Source of the DNA: Candidatus Omnitrophota bacterium
GTDB lineage: Bacteria > Omnitrophota > Gorgyraeia > Zapsychrales > Zapsychraceae
NCBI GenBank assembly: GCA_020632495.1
Contig: JACKFL010000006.1
Span: forward strand, 62,001 to 126,000
DNA length: 64,000 bases
Reading direction: 5' to 3'
Positions 33,090 to 41,459 of this stretch are shown piece after piece. Each line of letters begins with the position of its first letter. Position 1 is the stretch's first letter. A model generated the notes under the pieces. That model had not been told where the DNA came from. It searched no databases and saw only the letters and a list, made by a program, of their open reading frames with translations. Made by a program: the position numbers and the translations under genes.

Positions 33090-35003
33090 ATGAAACGAGT
33101 ACTTTGCGGTATTTTCCTGGCGCTTCTTCTGATAATCCCGGCCCCGCAGGCGGCGGCCCAGAACGAAGCGATATTTAAATTCGAACAGTTTATTCAGGAT
33201 TATTACAAGAATCCGGATCCGGACCAAGTACCAGGGCTGTTGCTGAATCTGATGGATACCCAATACTTCGAAACCGGTGAAGTATTCAAACAAAACCGGC
33301 AGCTACTCTATGCGTATGCCTTCGGACGCATCGCGGAAGAGGAACCGTCACTTGTCCCTCTTTACATGAAAATGTTTGAAAAGGCTTCATTGCCTGGTAA
33401 GGCCTTCCTGGTGAATGTCTTTCAAGTATGCGGCAATGAAGAGGTAAAGACTTTCTTAGAGAAGGTGAAAGAGAAAGAAGGTAATAAGGACATCAAACCC
33501 TTGGTTGAAGACGCCCTTAATAGGGGTATGCCTATACCTTTTGATCCGTTGACGAAGGAAATAAAGATTCCCTACGATATTGAGATGCTTTGGGCGGAGT
33601 TTTTTGTTTCCGGGAACGAGGAGGCGATCAGGAGAGTGCTTAGCTTGGTTGACAAACCCGATATCATTCGTGAGAAAATCTTGGCCTATTTGAACGGAGA
33701 TGAAGTAACGGGAAACAAACAGCTGTTACTGGTACGCATTCGAAAAGTCATCGGAATAGCGATTGATCCGGAGACCAATGAAATCCCGGTTACGGGTGAT
33801 TTGGGGGCCCTGATGATGTCCCGTATCCGTCAGCAGATTGTATCAAACGATGATTTCGAGTTGCTGATGGATCAGATCGATGTCCCCACAGAGGAATTCT
33901 TAACCGTGGCCACGAAGGCGGAGGCGGTCCGCACCTTGGAGGCTTATGCCTTGCGCAATGATAAGGTCCTGGCATTGTGTCAGCAGGCCATCCCAGGTGT
34001 CGAAGGTCTGGGAAAAGATTTCTTGCTGAACTTGGCGTTCCGTGGTGAGTTTCGGCGGGACAATAACGGTCAGGCTCGAGACTATCTGATGGAACTGATC
34101 GCCCGCAATCCCGACCAACTCCTGTTGCATGCGGTGCTGGCCGAAGTCTACTTGGCCTTGGACGACACCGAGGCGGCCGCCAATCAAGTCGATTTTCTCA
34201 GTCGTCGCGATCCGGCGGTGGCGTTTCAATTGAAGCGGATGGTTGAATTGAAACGGCTGGATGCTTGGGGCGATGCGGCGGAAGCCGACGGCGAGCCTAT
34301 TGAAGATCTTACGGTCTTGCTCAGTAGCATCAAGGCCAAAAGCAAGTCGGTCAGTTCATATCAAACCCATGTGGTTATGGGAGATGATAAGCAGACGGTT
34401 CTTTCATGGGATGCTGATTTCGTTGCCCCGGATCGCTACTCAGTGGAACAGGGATTATATCGCGATAAGGGAGTGCTCGTGGACAAGTGGATTGCGATTG
34501 GAAAGGACGTCTATCGCTTTCTGGGTGAGTGGGTCCACGATGGAGAAGGGGTCAGTGGCTTGGTCGACATCAGCGAGAAGCTAAGGATGGAAAAATGGAC
34601 GAGTTTGTTGCCGGATAAATCCGAAATTCGCGCGACACGCTTGAACATTAAGGGTCAGGAGGTTGTCCGACTATCCTTTATACCTGACTTCACGGAAGGT
34701 TTCTTTGCACGGCCGATCTCCGATGAAATTAAGGACCAAAAGGCCACTTTATGGGTCAATGCCGACAATAAATACATTCGAAAGGCGAAGCTCGAAATAA
34801 ATGCCGTTGATCCTAAAGGTAATACGGTTAAAGTAGTTTATGATCAAGAGTTTTTCACCCACGGAGCGGATCTGATCATTGATAAACCGGCTCGAGTCCG
34901 CGAGATGCCCAAGGACCGGAAACCGGAATCGGGTGAAGGCTCCGCGAATGAAGGCACGAATGTCGAATCATCCGATGACGAGGCCGCTCAAGTGGCAGGG
35001 TAA
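33090..35003 (+). CDS. Large exported protein with LolA-like domain
   Basis: A 637-residue secreted protein. Signal peptide 1-25 (LCGIFLALLLIIPAP, cleavage near AAAQ). Residues about 30-400 are helical and repeat-like ('LFLNLLEARNPDQLLLHAVLAEVYLALDDTEAA'-type), some TPR-like. Residues about 410-600 look like a LolA/LolB or DUF4292-type beta sheet ('VVMGDDKQTVLSWDADFVAPDRYSVEQ', 'ATLWVNADNKYIRKAKLEI'). The C-terminal 40 residues are acidic and low-complexity. AAAGGAAGG precedes the ATG. The first 600 bases are AT-richer than neighbours. Possibly moves or monitors outer-membrane lipoproteins; not assigned. Confidence 0.65.
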   Translation: MKRVLCGIFLALLLIIPAPQAAAQNEAIFKFEQFIQDYYKNPDPDQVPGLLLNLMDTQYFETGEVFKQNRQLLYAYAFGRIAEEEPSLVPLYMKMFEKASLPGKAFLVNVFQVCGNEEVKTFLEKVKEKEGNKDIKPLVEDALNRGMPIPFDPLTKEIKIPYDIEMLWAEFFVSGNEEAIRRVLSLVDKPDIIREKILAYLNGDEVTGNKQLLLVRIRKVIGIAIDPETNEIPVTGDLGALMMSRIRQQIVSNDDFELLMDQIDVPTEEFLTVATKAEAVRTLEAYALRNDKVLALCQQAIPGVEGLGKDFLLNLAFRGEFRRDNNGQARDYLMELIARNPDQLLLHAVLAEVYLALDDTEAAANQVDFLSRRDPAVAFQLKRMVELKRLDAWGDAAEADGEPIEDLTVLLSSIKAKSKSVSSYQTHVVMGDDKQTVLSWDADFVAPDRYSVEQGLYRDKGVLVDKWIAIGKDVYRFLGEWVHDGEGVSGLVDISEKLRMEKWTSLLPDKSEIRATRLNIKGQEVVRLSFIPDFTEGFFARPISDEIKDQKATLWVNADNKYIRKAKLEINAVDPKGNTVKVVYDQEFFTHGADLIIDKPARVREMPKDRKPESGEGSANEGTNVESSDDEAAQVAG

Positions 35004-35889
35004 ATCCGGCGGAATAATTCGCCTGGTGGGTATATCGGCTTTACTCATAACGCTTGTCCGTCCGGTTGCTGCCGCGACGTATGTCTTGCAGGATGTCGTC
35101 GATTATCGCACCATTGTGGTACTGGTTCCGTCGGGTGAGGAAGAGACGGTTCGCCTGACCGGCATCGAGGCGGCCCGGCCTGACCTGCAGGCCAAGGCCG
35201 AGGCATATCTGCGGACCATCTTACGCGGACACGATGAGCTCAAGCTGGAGTTTGACAGGCAGCAGCGCGACGGAAGCGGACGACTGCTGGCGTATGTTTG
35301 GGCTGTACACCGTCGGGACGCGCGCTGGCTGGCCGTCAATCGTGTCTCCATGCATTTCGACCGTGACGGTCTGACGGAGTATTGGGGCGCCGATAAGGAC
35401 GACGGTCTGCAGTATCGCTGTCTCAATGCCGAACTCATCCGATCCGGATTCGCCCGGGCGGCAGTTATCCCACCGAACGTCCTTTATCAAAAACAGTTGC
35501 TTAGTATGACCCGCGAAGCACAAGAGCGGCACCGCAAGGAAGCGGAGGCCAACCGGACATCGGATGTTCCGCGCGACCTTGAGGAATGTTACCGCGCATT
35601 AAAGTCCAAGCTGCGGCAGCCGGAGCTGGTGGCGTTCATGAATACGGCAGAGGAGGACTTGGACCGGTATGACGCCGGGCTGGGCAATTGGCTGCGCGAC
35701 CGGTGGGGGTTGTCGCAGGATTCGGAGTTGCATCAGTATTTTCAGGGGCTCGGGATAGCGGATCCGCTGGATATATCCCGGATCATCCTTACGTCCTTTC
35801 ACCGGTATCTCAACGGAAGGGATATCCGGCTGGATGAGCAGTTGCAGGCGTGTCTGAAAAAAGACGTCAATCTTCATACGGGAGATTGA
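34948..35889 (+). CDS. Exported SNase-like domain fused to DUF6794
   Basis: A 313-residue protein. An N-terminal membrane or signal helix (about 20-40, 'GIIRLVGISALLITLV') precedes a staphylococcal-nuclease-like domain (about 42-190; 'YRTIVVLV', 'VRLTGIEA', 'LAYVWAV', 'LNAELIRSGFARA'). The last 100 residues match DUF6794: 'DLEECYRALKSKL', 'GLGNWLRDRWGLSQDS' and 'IILTSFHRYLNG'. The catalytic Arg of true nucleases is not obvious, so it may only bind. ATG at 34948 has GAAGG eight bases upstream; 34960 is an alternative. The start lies 56 bases inside the previous gene. Confidence 0.72.
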   Translation: MKARMSNHPMTRPLKWQGKSGGIIRLVGISALLITLVRPVAAATYVLQDVVDYRTIVVLVPSGEEETVRLTGIEAARPDLQAKAEAYLRTILRGHDELKLEFDRQQRDGSGRLLAYVWAVHRRDARWLAVNRVSMHFDRDGLTEYWGADKDDGLQYRCLNAELIRSGFARAAVIPPNVLYQKQLLSMTREAQERHRKEAEANRTSDVPRDLEECYRALKSKLRQPELVAFMNTAEEDLDRYDAGLGNWLRDRWGLSQDSELHQYFQGLGIADPLDISRIILTSFHRYLNGRDIRLDEQLQACLKKDVNLHTGD

Positions 35890-35914
35890 ATACCACACTG
35901 ATGTATGGTATAAT
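35886..35914 (+). promoter_or_regulatory. Promoter of radical SAM gene, leaderless type
   Basis: TTGAAT (35886-35891), 17-base spacer, perfect TATAAT (35909-35914). Six bases later comes the ATG (35921); there is no ribosome site, so a leaderless message is likely. Confidence 0.7.
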
Positions 35915-35920
35915 CGGCGC

Positions 35921-36985
35921 ATGAAAAAGCGTCCGCCAGACCATGGCCGCGGAGCTCCGGGCAATCCGGAGAACCGATTCGATACCGTCACCCGTGAGCC
36001 GGACCCCGAGTGCGACCCGGGTGATCAGGCAATGCCCAAGACAACCTTTCTGCGCGACACCACCAAGAGTTTCATTACCTACAACGACAGTCCGGATCTC
36101 GGCATGAGCGCCGGCATCAATCCCTACCGGGGATGTGAGCACGGGTGTGTGTATTGCTTCGCCCGGCCTACTCATGAGTATCTCGGGATGTCCGCAGGAC
36201 TGGATTTTGAGAGCCGGATCATGGTGAAGCACCAGGCGCCTGCGATCCTCCGCAAGGAACTTGCCGCTGCCAAATTCCGGCCGCAGCCGCTGGGTTTGAG
36301 CGGCAATACCGATCCGTATCAGCCGGCCGAACAGAGATTTCGACTGTCCCGGCAATGTCTGGCCGTGTTGGCAGATTTTCGCAATCCGGTGGGAATCATT
36401 ACGAAGAACAGGCTGGTGGTCCGCGATCTCGATATTCTGAAGGAACTCAATGCCTTCCGGTGCGTTAAGGTTTACCTTTCGATCACCACCCTGGACCCGC
36501 AGCTGGCGAATCTCATGGAACCCCGCGCTTCAACACCGGCGGACCGGCTGCGTGCGGTCCACGAATTAAGCCGGGCCGGTATTCCGGTCGGGGTGATGCT
36601 CGCCCCGGTGATTCCGGGCTTGACAGATGAGGAAATCCCGGCTATTTTAGAAGCCTCCGCACAGGCCGGAGCGGCCAGCGCCCGATTGATCATGGTGCGG
36701 CTGCCGTATTCCGTCAAAGATTTGTTCACGGCCTGGTTGGAACGCCACTATCCGGACCGCACAAGCAGGATATTGAACAGAATCAAGTCGGTACGCAACG
36801 GCCGGTTGAACGATCCGTCATTTCACAGCCGCTTGCGTGGTACCGGAGTTCATGCCGATCAGGTTCATAAGATCTTCACGATCTACAGCAAACGCTATCA
36901 TTTGAACCGTGACAGCGCGCCATTGACGACTGCTCATTTTCGTAAGCCTAGTCCCCAGTTGATGTTATTCGGGGATAAATTGTAA
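35921..36985 (+). CDS. Radical SAM protein, SplB/PA0069-like
   Basis: A 354-residue radical SAM enzyme. The 4Fe-4S motif is CEHGCVYC in 'NPYRGCEHGCVYCFARP', followed by SAM-binding strands 'VGIITKNRLVVRDL' and 'VYLSITTLDP'. This 'RGCxHGCxYC' group (PA0069/Rv2578c-like, related to spore photoproduct lyase) is found in many bacteria and is suspected to act on DNA. The C-terminal tail contains SPQLMLFGDKL, a QLxLF clamp-binding-like peptide. The gene stands alone under its own promoter. Confidence 0.88.
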   Translation: MKKRPPDHGRGAPGNPENRFDTVTREPDPECDPGDQAMPKTTFLRDTTKSFITYNDSPDLGMSAGINPYRGCEHGCVYCFARPTHEYLGMSAGLDFESRIMVKHQAPAILRKELAAAKFRPQPLGLSGNTDPYQPAEQRFRLSRQCLAVLADFRNPVGIITKNRLVVRDLDILKELNAFRCVKVYLSITTLDPQLANLMEPRASTPADRLRAVHELSRAGIPVGVMLAPVIPGLTDEEIPAILEASAQAGAASARLIMVRLPYSVKDLFTAWLERHYPDRTSRILNRIKSVRNGRLNDPSFHSRLRGTGVHADQVHKIFTIYSKRYHLNRDSAPLTTAHFRKPSPQLMLFGDKL

Positions 36986-36993
36986 CGCAAAAG

Positions 36994-37030
36994 TTACCGG
37001 ATGTTCACAGGACATTGACAACCGTTCACT
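36994..37030 (+). promoter_or_regulatory. Pho-box repeats upstream of phoB
   Basis: TTACCG (36994), TTCACA (37004), TTGACA (37015) and TTCACT (37025) lie 10-11 bases apart, one helical turn, as in direct-repeat Pho boxes. A possible -10 is TATCAC (37035-37040). This suggests phoB autoregulation. Confidence 0.6.
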
Positions 37031-37044
37031 AGTCTATCACTGAA

Positions 37045-37127
37045 GGGGGCTCCATCAACTGGAGTACGACCTCCGTTATTAGCCAACGAATGTTGTACTG
37101 TTTTTCTTTTCGAAGAAAAACGCCCCC
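37045..37127 (+). ncRNA. Structured phoB 5' leader
   Basis: GGGGGC (37045-37050) can pair with GCCCCC (37122-37127), enclosing a CTCCA/TGGAG hairpin and a perfect GTTTTTCTT-TTCG-AAGAAAAAC hairpin (37100-37121). The closed domain lies in the leader between the Pho box and phoB. No known riboswitch class matches. Confidence 0.4.
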
Positions 37128-37204
37128 TACTTAATGCTAGAGCAAATCAAGATTGCTAAACCAACGGGAGTTCAAACTCACATCTATCCGGAGCTGCGTT
37201 GCAC

Positions 37205-37903
37205 ATGTCTGGCGAAAAAATTCTTATAGTTGAAGACGACAAGCACATTTCAAAGCTGGTTAAGTATAATCTGGATAAGGCCGGCTATAGCTGCACCACC
37301 GTCATTACCGGGGAGGAAGGGTTCGAAGTCCTGGATAAGGAGAATATCGACCTTATCATCCTGGATGTGATGCTTCCAAAAATGGACGGTTTTGAGGTCT
37401 GCCGGCTCATCAAGCAGGAAGACGAATACATCGGCATACCGATTATCATGCTCACCGCGCGCGCAGAGGAGATCGACCGTATTGTCGGTCTGGAGCTCGG
37501 AGCCGATGATTATCTGGCCAAACCGTTCAGTCCGCGCGAACTGGTCTTGCGGGTCAAGGCCATCCTCAAGCGCGCGTCCGCCCAGGCCCAAAAAAGCGAC
37601 GTCAAAGAGATCCTCGGTTTCGAGAAATTGAAAATTGACATTCCCCGTCATAAAGTCTTGGTCAATACCAAGGAGATCAAACTGACGGCGATGGAATTCG
37701 ATTTGCTGGCAACATTGCTCAGACGCCGCGGCCGGGTCCAGAGCCGGGAACAGTTGCTCAACGATGTTTGGGGCATTGAAGCGGACGTGACCACGCGGAC
37801 CGTGGATACCCATGTTAAACGCTTGCGGCAGAAGCTGGGGCGTTACGGCAAGTACATCGAGACGGTCCGGGGCTACGGCTATCGCTTTTTCGAGCAGGAG
37901 TGA
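37205..37903 (+). CDS. phoB: Phosphate response regulator PhoB
   Basis: A 232-residue OmpR/PhoB-family regulator. Receiver: acidic pair in ILIVEDDKH, phospho-acceptor Asp in LIILDVMLPKMDG (about residue 53), Thr in MLTARA and Lys in LAKPFSPREL. The C-terminal winged helix (about 135-230) has 'LTAMEFDLLATLLRRRGRVQSREQLL' and 'VDTHVKRLRQKLG'. ATG at 37205 is used, though a TTG at 37199 is in frame. phoR follows after seven bases and pst genes lie downstream, so the target is the Pho regulon. Confidence 0.95.
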   Translation: MSGEKILIVEDDKHISKLVKYNLDKAGYSCTTVITGEEGFEVLDKENIDLIILDVMLPKMDGFEVCRLIKQEDEYIGIPIIMLTARAEEIDRIVGLELGADDYLAKPFSPRELVLRVKAILKRASAQAQKSDVKEILGFEKLKIDIPRHKVLVNTKEIKLTAMEFDLLATLLRRRGRVQSREQLLNDVWGIEADVTTRTVDTHVKRLRQKLGRYGKYIETVRGYGYRFFEQE

Positions 37904-37909
37904 TCGGAT

Positions 37910-39691
37910 TTGCGGATAAACATCCAATATAAAATCACCATCGTATTCGCCGCTATATCCGCGTTCATTCTGTTCGGAGTCTACATCTATCTGCAGAACC
38001 ACCTCACCGATCAGATCTTCAAACAACTGCAAGCCAATTTGCACGGTAAGATCAATCTGGCCGCCCGTTACCTGCAACAACAGTACAGTCCGCGGTTGTC
38101 ATTGCCGCAGATCGATAAGATAGCCGACGCAATCAGCGAAGATTTGGATTTGCGCGTGACGGTTATCGCCATGGACGGGCGGGTTTTGGGCGATTCGAAC
38201 TTAACTCCGGAGATGGTGGAGAAAGTAGAAAACCATTTGTACCGCCCCGAAATCCAGGACGCCATCAAGTCAGGGGTGGGGATGAGCCGGCGCTTCAGTC
38301 AGACCGTCAAGCGGGAACTGCTTTACATGGCCATTCCGTTTACTTTGCCGCGCGCCGAGAATTCCGCGGGGATAATTCGGCTGGCGGTGCCTCTGTCGGA
38401 GATCAACAAGGTTACCGGCGGGCTGACCAATTTTCTGCTTGTCGCCCTGGGGATCGCCTTTATTGTATCGCTGACGCTTGGTTTTGTCGGTTCGCATATT
38501 ATTTCCAAGCCGATCAGTGAGGTTTCGTCGATATCCAAGAGCATCGCGGCCGGCGATTTCTCAAAGGTCGTGACTATTCATTCCAAAGACGAATTCGGCG
38601 ATCTGTCGACATCCGTCAACTATATGTCCAAGCAAATCAAAGAACGTATTGAAGAGGTCGTGGCCAGCCGTCTGCGGTTGGAAGCCGTTTTGTTGAGTAT
38701 GTTTGACGGTGTTTTGGTTATGAATGCGGACGGCAAGATCCTGTTGATGAACAAGGCCTTGCGCGAGCTGCTTCAGGTGACCGAAGAGGTTGTCGGCAAG
38801 AAACCGATAGAGGTTATCCGCAACGTCGAGATTCAGGAAATCGCTACCGAAGTGCTTGAGAGCAAGACCGGAGCGATTTCTCGGGAAATCTCAGCCCTGT
38901 TCCCGCGCGAGAAGCACTTGATTATCCACGCCACACCGGTCACATTGCACGGCGTGGTCGATGGGGCAGTCATGGTCTTTCACAATATCACCGAACTGCG
39001 CCGGTTGGAGATGGTGCGCAAAGATTTCGTGGCCAACGTTTCTCACGAACTGCGTACCCCCATCACCAATATCAAAGGATATGCCGAAACACTCCTGGAA
39101 GGGGCCCTTGATGACAAGAGCAATGCCGAGGATTTCACCAATATTATCCACTCGGAGGCCGAACGATTGGCCAAACTGGTCGAGGACGTGTTGGACCTGT
39201 CCCGGATCGAGTCCGGAAAAATGCAGTTTCATTTCAAACCGCATGACATCGGCGATCTGGTGAAGCGGGTGGAGACGGGGCTGAGTAAGCAGTTTACCAA
39301 AAGAGGGATAACCTTCCGCACGGAGATACCCGATGACATCGGAAAGGTGCGCTGTGACGGGCCCAGCATCGCCCAGGTCCTGTTGAATTTGATCGAGAAT
39401 GCGGTTAAGTACAACAAGGACAACGGGTTGGTAACAGTTTCAGCCCAGCATAAGGGCCGGTACGTGGAGCTCAGTATCGCGGATACCGGGATCGGCATCC
39501 CGGAGAATGACCTGCCGCGCATCTTCGAACGCTTCTACCGGGTGGATAAGGCCCATTCCCGTGAAATCGGAGGGACGGGGCTGGGGTTGTCCATCGTCAA
39601 GCATATTGTTCAGGCTCATCAAGGCGAGGTCCGCGTCACCAGTCAGACGGGGGTCGGTTCCTGTTTCCGTTTTACTCTGCCGCTGGCATGA
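37910..39691 (+). CDS. phoR: Phosphate sensor kinase PhoR
   Basis: A 593-residue histidine kinase: membrane helix (about 10-28), periplasmic domain (about 30-165), second helix (about 170-190), HAMP (about 192-245), PAS (about 255-360), HisKA with the phospho-acceptor His in ANVSHELRTPITN (about residue 378), and HATPase with N-box 'LLNLIENAVKYN', DTGIGIP and GGTGLGLSI. This is the long PhoR with an extracytoplasmic sensor domain. It starts with TTG about nine bases after CAGGAG in the phoB end. Confidence 0.94.
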   Translation: MRINIQYKITIVFAAISAFILFGVYIYLQNHLTDQIFKQLQANLHGKINLAARYLQQQYSPRLSLPQIDKIADAISEDLDLRVTVIAMDGRVLGDSNLTPEMVEKVENHLYRPEIQDAIKSGVGMSRRFSQTVKRELLYMAIPFTLPRAENSAGIIRLAVPLSEINKVTGGLTNFLLVALGIAFIVSLTLGFVGSHIISKPISEVSSISKSIAAGDFSKVVTIHSKDEFGDLSTSVNYMSKQIKERIEEVVASRLRLEAVLLSMFDGVLVMNADGKILLMNKALRELLQVTEEVVGKKPIEVIRNVEIQEIATEVLESKTGAISREISALFPREKHLIIHATPVTLHGVVDGAVMVFHNITELRRLEMVRKDFVANVSHELRTPITNIKGYAETLLEGALDDKSNAEDFTNIIHSEAERLAKLVEDVLDLSRIESGKMQFHFKPHDIGDLVKRVETGLSKQFTKRGITFRTEIPDDIGKVRCDGPSIAQVLLNLIENAVKYNKDNGLVTVSAQHKGRYVELSIADTGIGIPENDLPRIFERFYRVDKAHSREIGGTGLGLSIVKHIVQAHQGEVRVTSQTGVGSCFRFTLPLA

Positions 39692-39697
39692 TAAGAT

Positions 39698-39751
39698 TTC
39701 ACCTAATTGTCACAATCCGGACAAATACCGTTCACCATGGCCGGGTATCCT
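39698..39751 (+). promoter_or_regulatory. Pho box with four half-sites and -10
   Basis: TTCACC (39698), GTCACA (39709), GACAAA (39720) and TTCACC (39731) start at exact 11-base steps. TATCCT (39746-39751) follows the last repeat by nine bases, the geometry of an activated PhoB promoter where the box replaces the -35. It precedes the small gene at 39783. Confidence 0.75.
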
Positions 39752-39782
39752 AATGTGGCAAATAAAGAAAGAGGAGGGAACC

Positions 39783-39977
39783 GTGCAAAGATTTGACTAC
39801 TCCTCAGGTCCCTATGTCGACCGAGTGGCCAGTGATCTTCGAACGCAAATTATCAATTTGCATAATATACTGGAAACGATTGAGCGGACGCGGCGTTATA
39901 CCGACGATTTCATCCTGCAATCGCTGAAACAGACAGAAGGCGATTTGCGGCGTTTGCGCAAATTTATTGAAAGCTGA
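39783..39977 (+). CDS. Small Pho-box-controlled protein
   Basis: A 64-residue helical protein starting with GTG and an excellent ribosome site (GAGGAGGG, six bases). The sequence ('LRTQIINLHNILETIERTRRYTDDFILQSLKQTEGDLRRLRKF') forms amphipathic or coiled-coil helices without Cys or membrane segments. Not recognised. A Pho box directly upstream and an intrinsic terminator directly downstream show that it is a one-gene transcript in the Pho regulon, which makes it a candidate regulator of phosphate uptake or storage. Confidence 0.75.
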   Translation: MQRFDYSSGPYVDRVASDLRTQIINLHNILETIERTRRYTDDFILQSLKQTEGDLRRLRKFIES

Positions 39978-40016
39978 AAGCCGTTGCCGGGATAATGACA
40001 AGGCGTCCGATCAACG

Positions 40017-40047
40017 GGCCTGCCCCTCCCGGCAGGCCATCTTTTTT
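40017..40047 (+). terminator. Rho-independent terminator
   Basis: GGCCTGCC (40017-40024) and GGCAGGCC (40031-40038) form a perfect 8-base stem with a 6-base loop, followed by ATC and six T. It ends the transcript of the small Pho gene. Confidence 0.9.
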
Positions 40048-40065
40048 GGCGCGCCTGAGCCTAGC

Positions 40066-41048
40066 TGTGATGTTTCAGGACATCGGTAACACATTTCTTT
40101 GGTAGAATTGCACCAAAGGAGGGTGTCCGATGAATTCCCGAATATCACGTAAAGTCAAGTTACGGTGCATCGAATTAATTAATAACGGTAATTCTGTCAC
40201 CGATATCGCTAAGCTCTTTGATTTAAGCCGAAAGACCATCTATAAATGGTTAAATCGGTATCAGGAACTGGGCATCGAGGGACTTGAGGATCATTCTACC
40301 CGGCCCCAGAATTCGCCTGGCGCATTATCGGATCATGTTATACAACAGATCATATCCCTGCGAGTAAAGGAGAAGATCGGCCCAGCTCGCATTGCATTGC
40401 GTTTGGGTTTAACTCACAGTAGCGTTTATCGTACGCTTTGCCGGCAAGGCCTCCAGTACCTGCAGCCGAAAAAACCGAGGAAGAAGCCCCAGCGATATGA
40501 AAAAACTTATCCCGGTGAACTTTTACATCTGGATACTAAAACGCTTGTTCCGCTACGTCGAGGATATCCCAAAGAGCATCAGTTTGCTATTCTGGATGAT
40601 TACTCCAGAGAAGCTTTCTGTCGCATTTATCCGGCCGCAACTACTCGTGCGGCCACAGATTTTTTATATTTGGCCTTAGAATACTACAATTATCCTGTTA
40701 AGGCCGTGTTAACCGATAACGCTTTTTGTTTTTCGATGCGCTATGCCGCTCATGCCAGTCGTTTAACTTTATTCGCCCAAACGTGCCGGGATTTAGGCAT
40801 TCGGCATTACCTTTTGCGACCGTATCATCCTGAAACAAATGGCAAAGTTGAGCGCTTTTTTAGAACCATTGATGATGAGTGCTATAATCGTATCCGCTTG
40901 CGCAATAGTCTTCATCGCTCACAGGTTCTTGATGCCTTCGTTCAGCACTACAATTTTAGGCGCCCGCACTTGAGTTTAAAGGGTCTGACGCCGGTTCAGC
41001 GCAGAATCAATTACTTTAATTCTGTTACCGATGTCCTGGAATAACACA
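40066..41048 (+). mobile_element. IS481-family insertion sequence, complete
   Basis: A 983-base element. The ends are terminal inverted repeats of about 28 bases beginning TGTG (40066) and ending CACA (41048), sharing CAGGACATCGGTAACA. A perfect 6-base target duplication CCTAGC flanks it (40060-40065 and 41049-41054). It holds one transposase gene and is AT-richer than the surroundings. The perfect duplication and intact gene point to a recent insertion, between the terminator of the small Pho gene and the pst leader. Confidence 0.95.
40130..41044 (+). CDS. IS481-type transposase
   Basis: A 304-residue DDE transposase: two helix-turn-helix units (about 1-50 and 70-110, 'SVTDIAKLFDLSRKTIYKWLNRY') and a retroviral-integrase core with the triad D in LHLDTKT, D in LTDNAF and E in HPETNGKVERF. 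The C terminus 'NFRRPHLSLKGLTPVQ' is typical. The frame is uninterrupted and its stop lies inside the right terminal repeat. GGAGGG precedes the ATG. Confidence 0.95.
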   Translation: MNSRISRKVKLRCIELINNGNSVTDIAKLFDLSRKTIYKWLNRYQELGIEGLEDHSTRPQNSPGALSDHVIQQIISLRVKEKIGPARIALRLGLTHSSVYRTLCRQGLQYLQPKKPRKKPQRYEKTYPGELLHLDTKTLVPLRRGYPKEHQFAILDDYSREAFCRIYPAATTRAATDFLYLALEYYNYPVKAVLTDNAFCFSMRYAAHASRLTLFAQTCRDLGIRHYLLRPYHPETNGKVERFFRTIDDECYNRIRLRNSLHRSQVLDAFVQHYNFRRPHLSLKGLTPVQRRINYFNSVTDVLE

Positions 41049-41084
41049 CCTAGCGTTTAACATCGGGGGCTCCTAGGGGAACGG

Positions 41085-41113
41085 TTGTCATTCAGGCTGG
41101 AGCGTGGTAATAT
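41085..41113 (+). promoter_or_regulatory. Candidate pst promoter; gap 41055-41459
   Basis: TTGTCA (41085-41090), 17-base spacer, TAATAT (41108-41113), shortly downstream of the insertion sequence. The remaining 345 bases to pstC carry no recognised gene. I looked for a pstS remnant in all frames and saw none. Confidence 0.5.
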
Positions 41114-41459
41114 CTAGGAATCTTTGAGATACGAATAATGTGCCGGGTGTTTCATCCCAACGGTTTCGCTAACCATCTCCTCATAACTTCAAACTTTGCT
41201 CTATGCGCACAGGAGGCAATTCATTCCCGGAGCGCTTACTTTCTTCGTTGTCTTGCTTCAGCCGTATGATTCGGCCGACGTGTTGGCGGAGGGCGCTAAG
41301 TCTCAAATGAAAGCCTTTGATGCGCTGATCGATCCGGTTCAGATTGCCGGAGAAAAGAATTTTTTTCCGACCACAGCCCTGAAAAATGATGTTCATCCGA
41401 CGGCGACCAGGTAACTGGCCGTTACGTGGAAAACGATACGATCATTAAAGTTTGTCACC

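Noticed and set aside
41049..41459. Possible pstS remnant upstream of pstC
   Set aside because: None of the frames shows PstS motifs; two short open frames there have no recognisable content and no ribosome sites.
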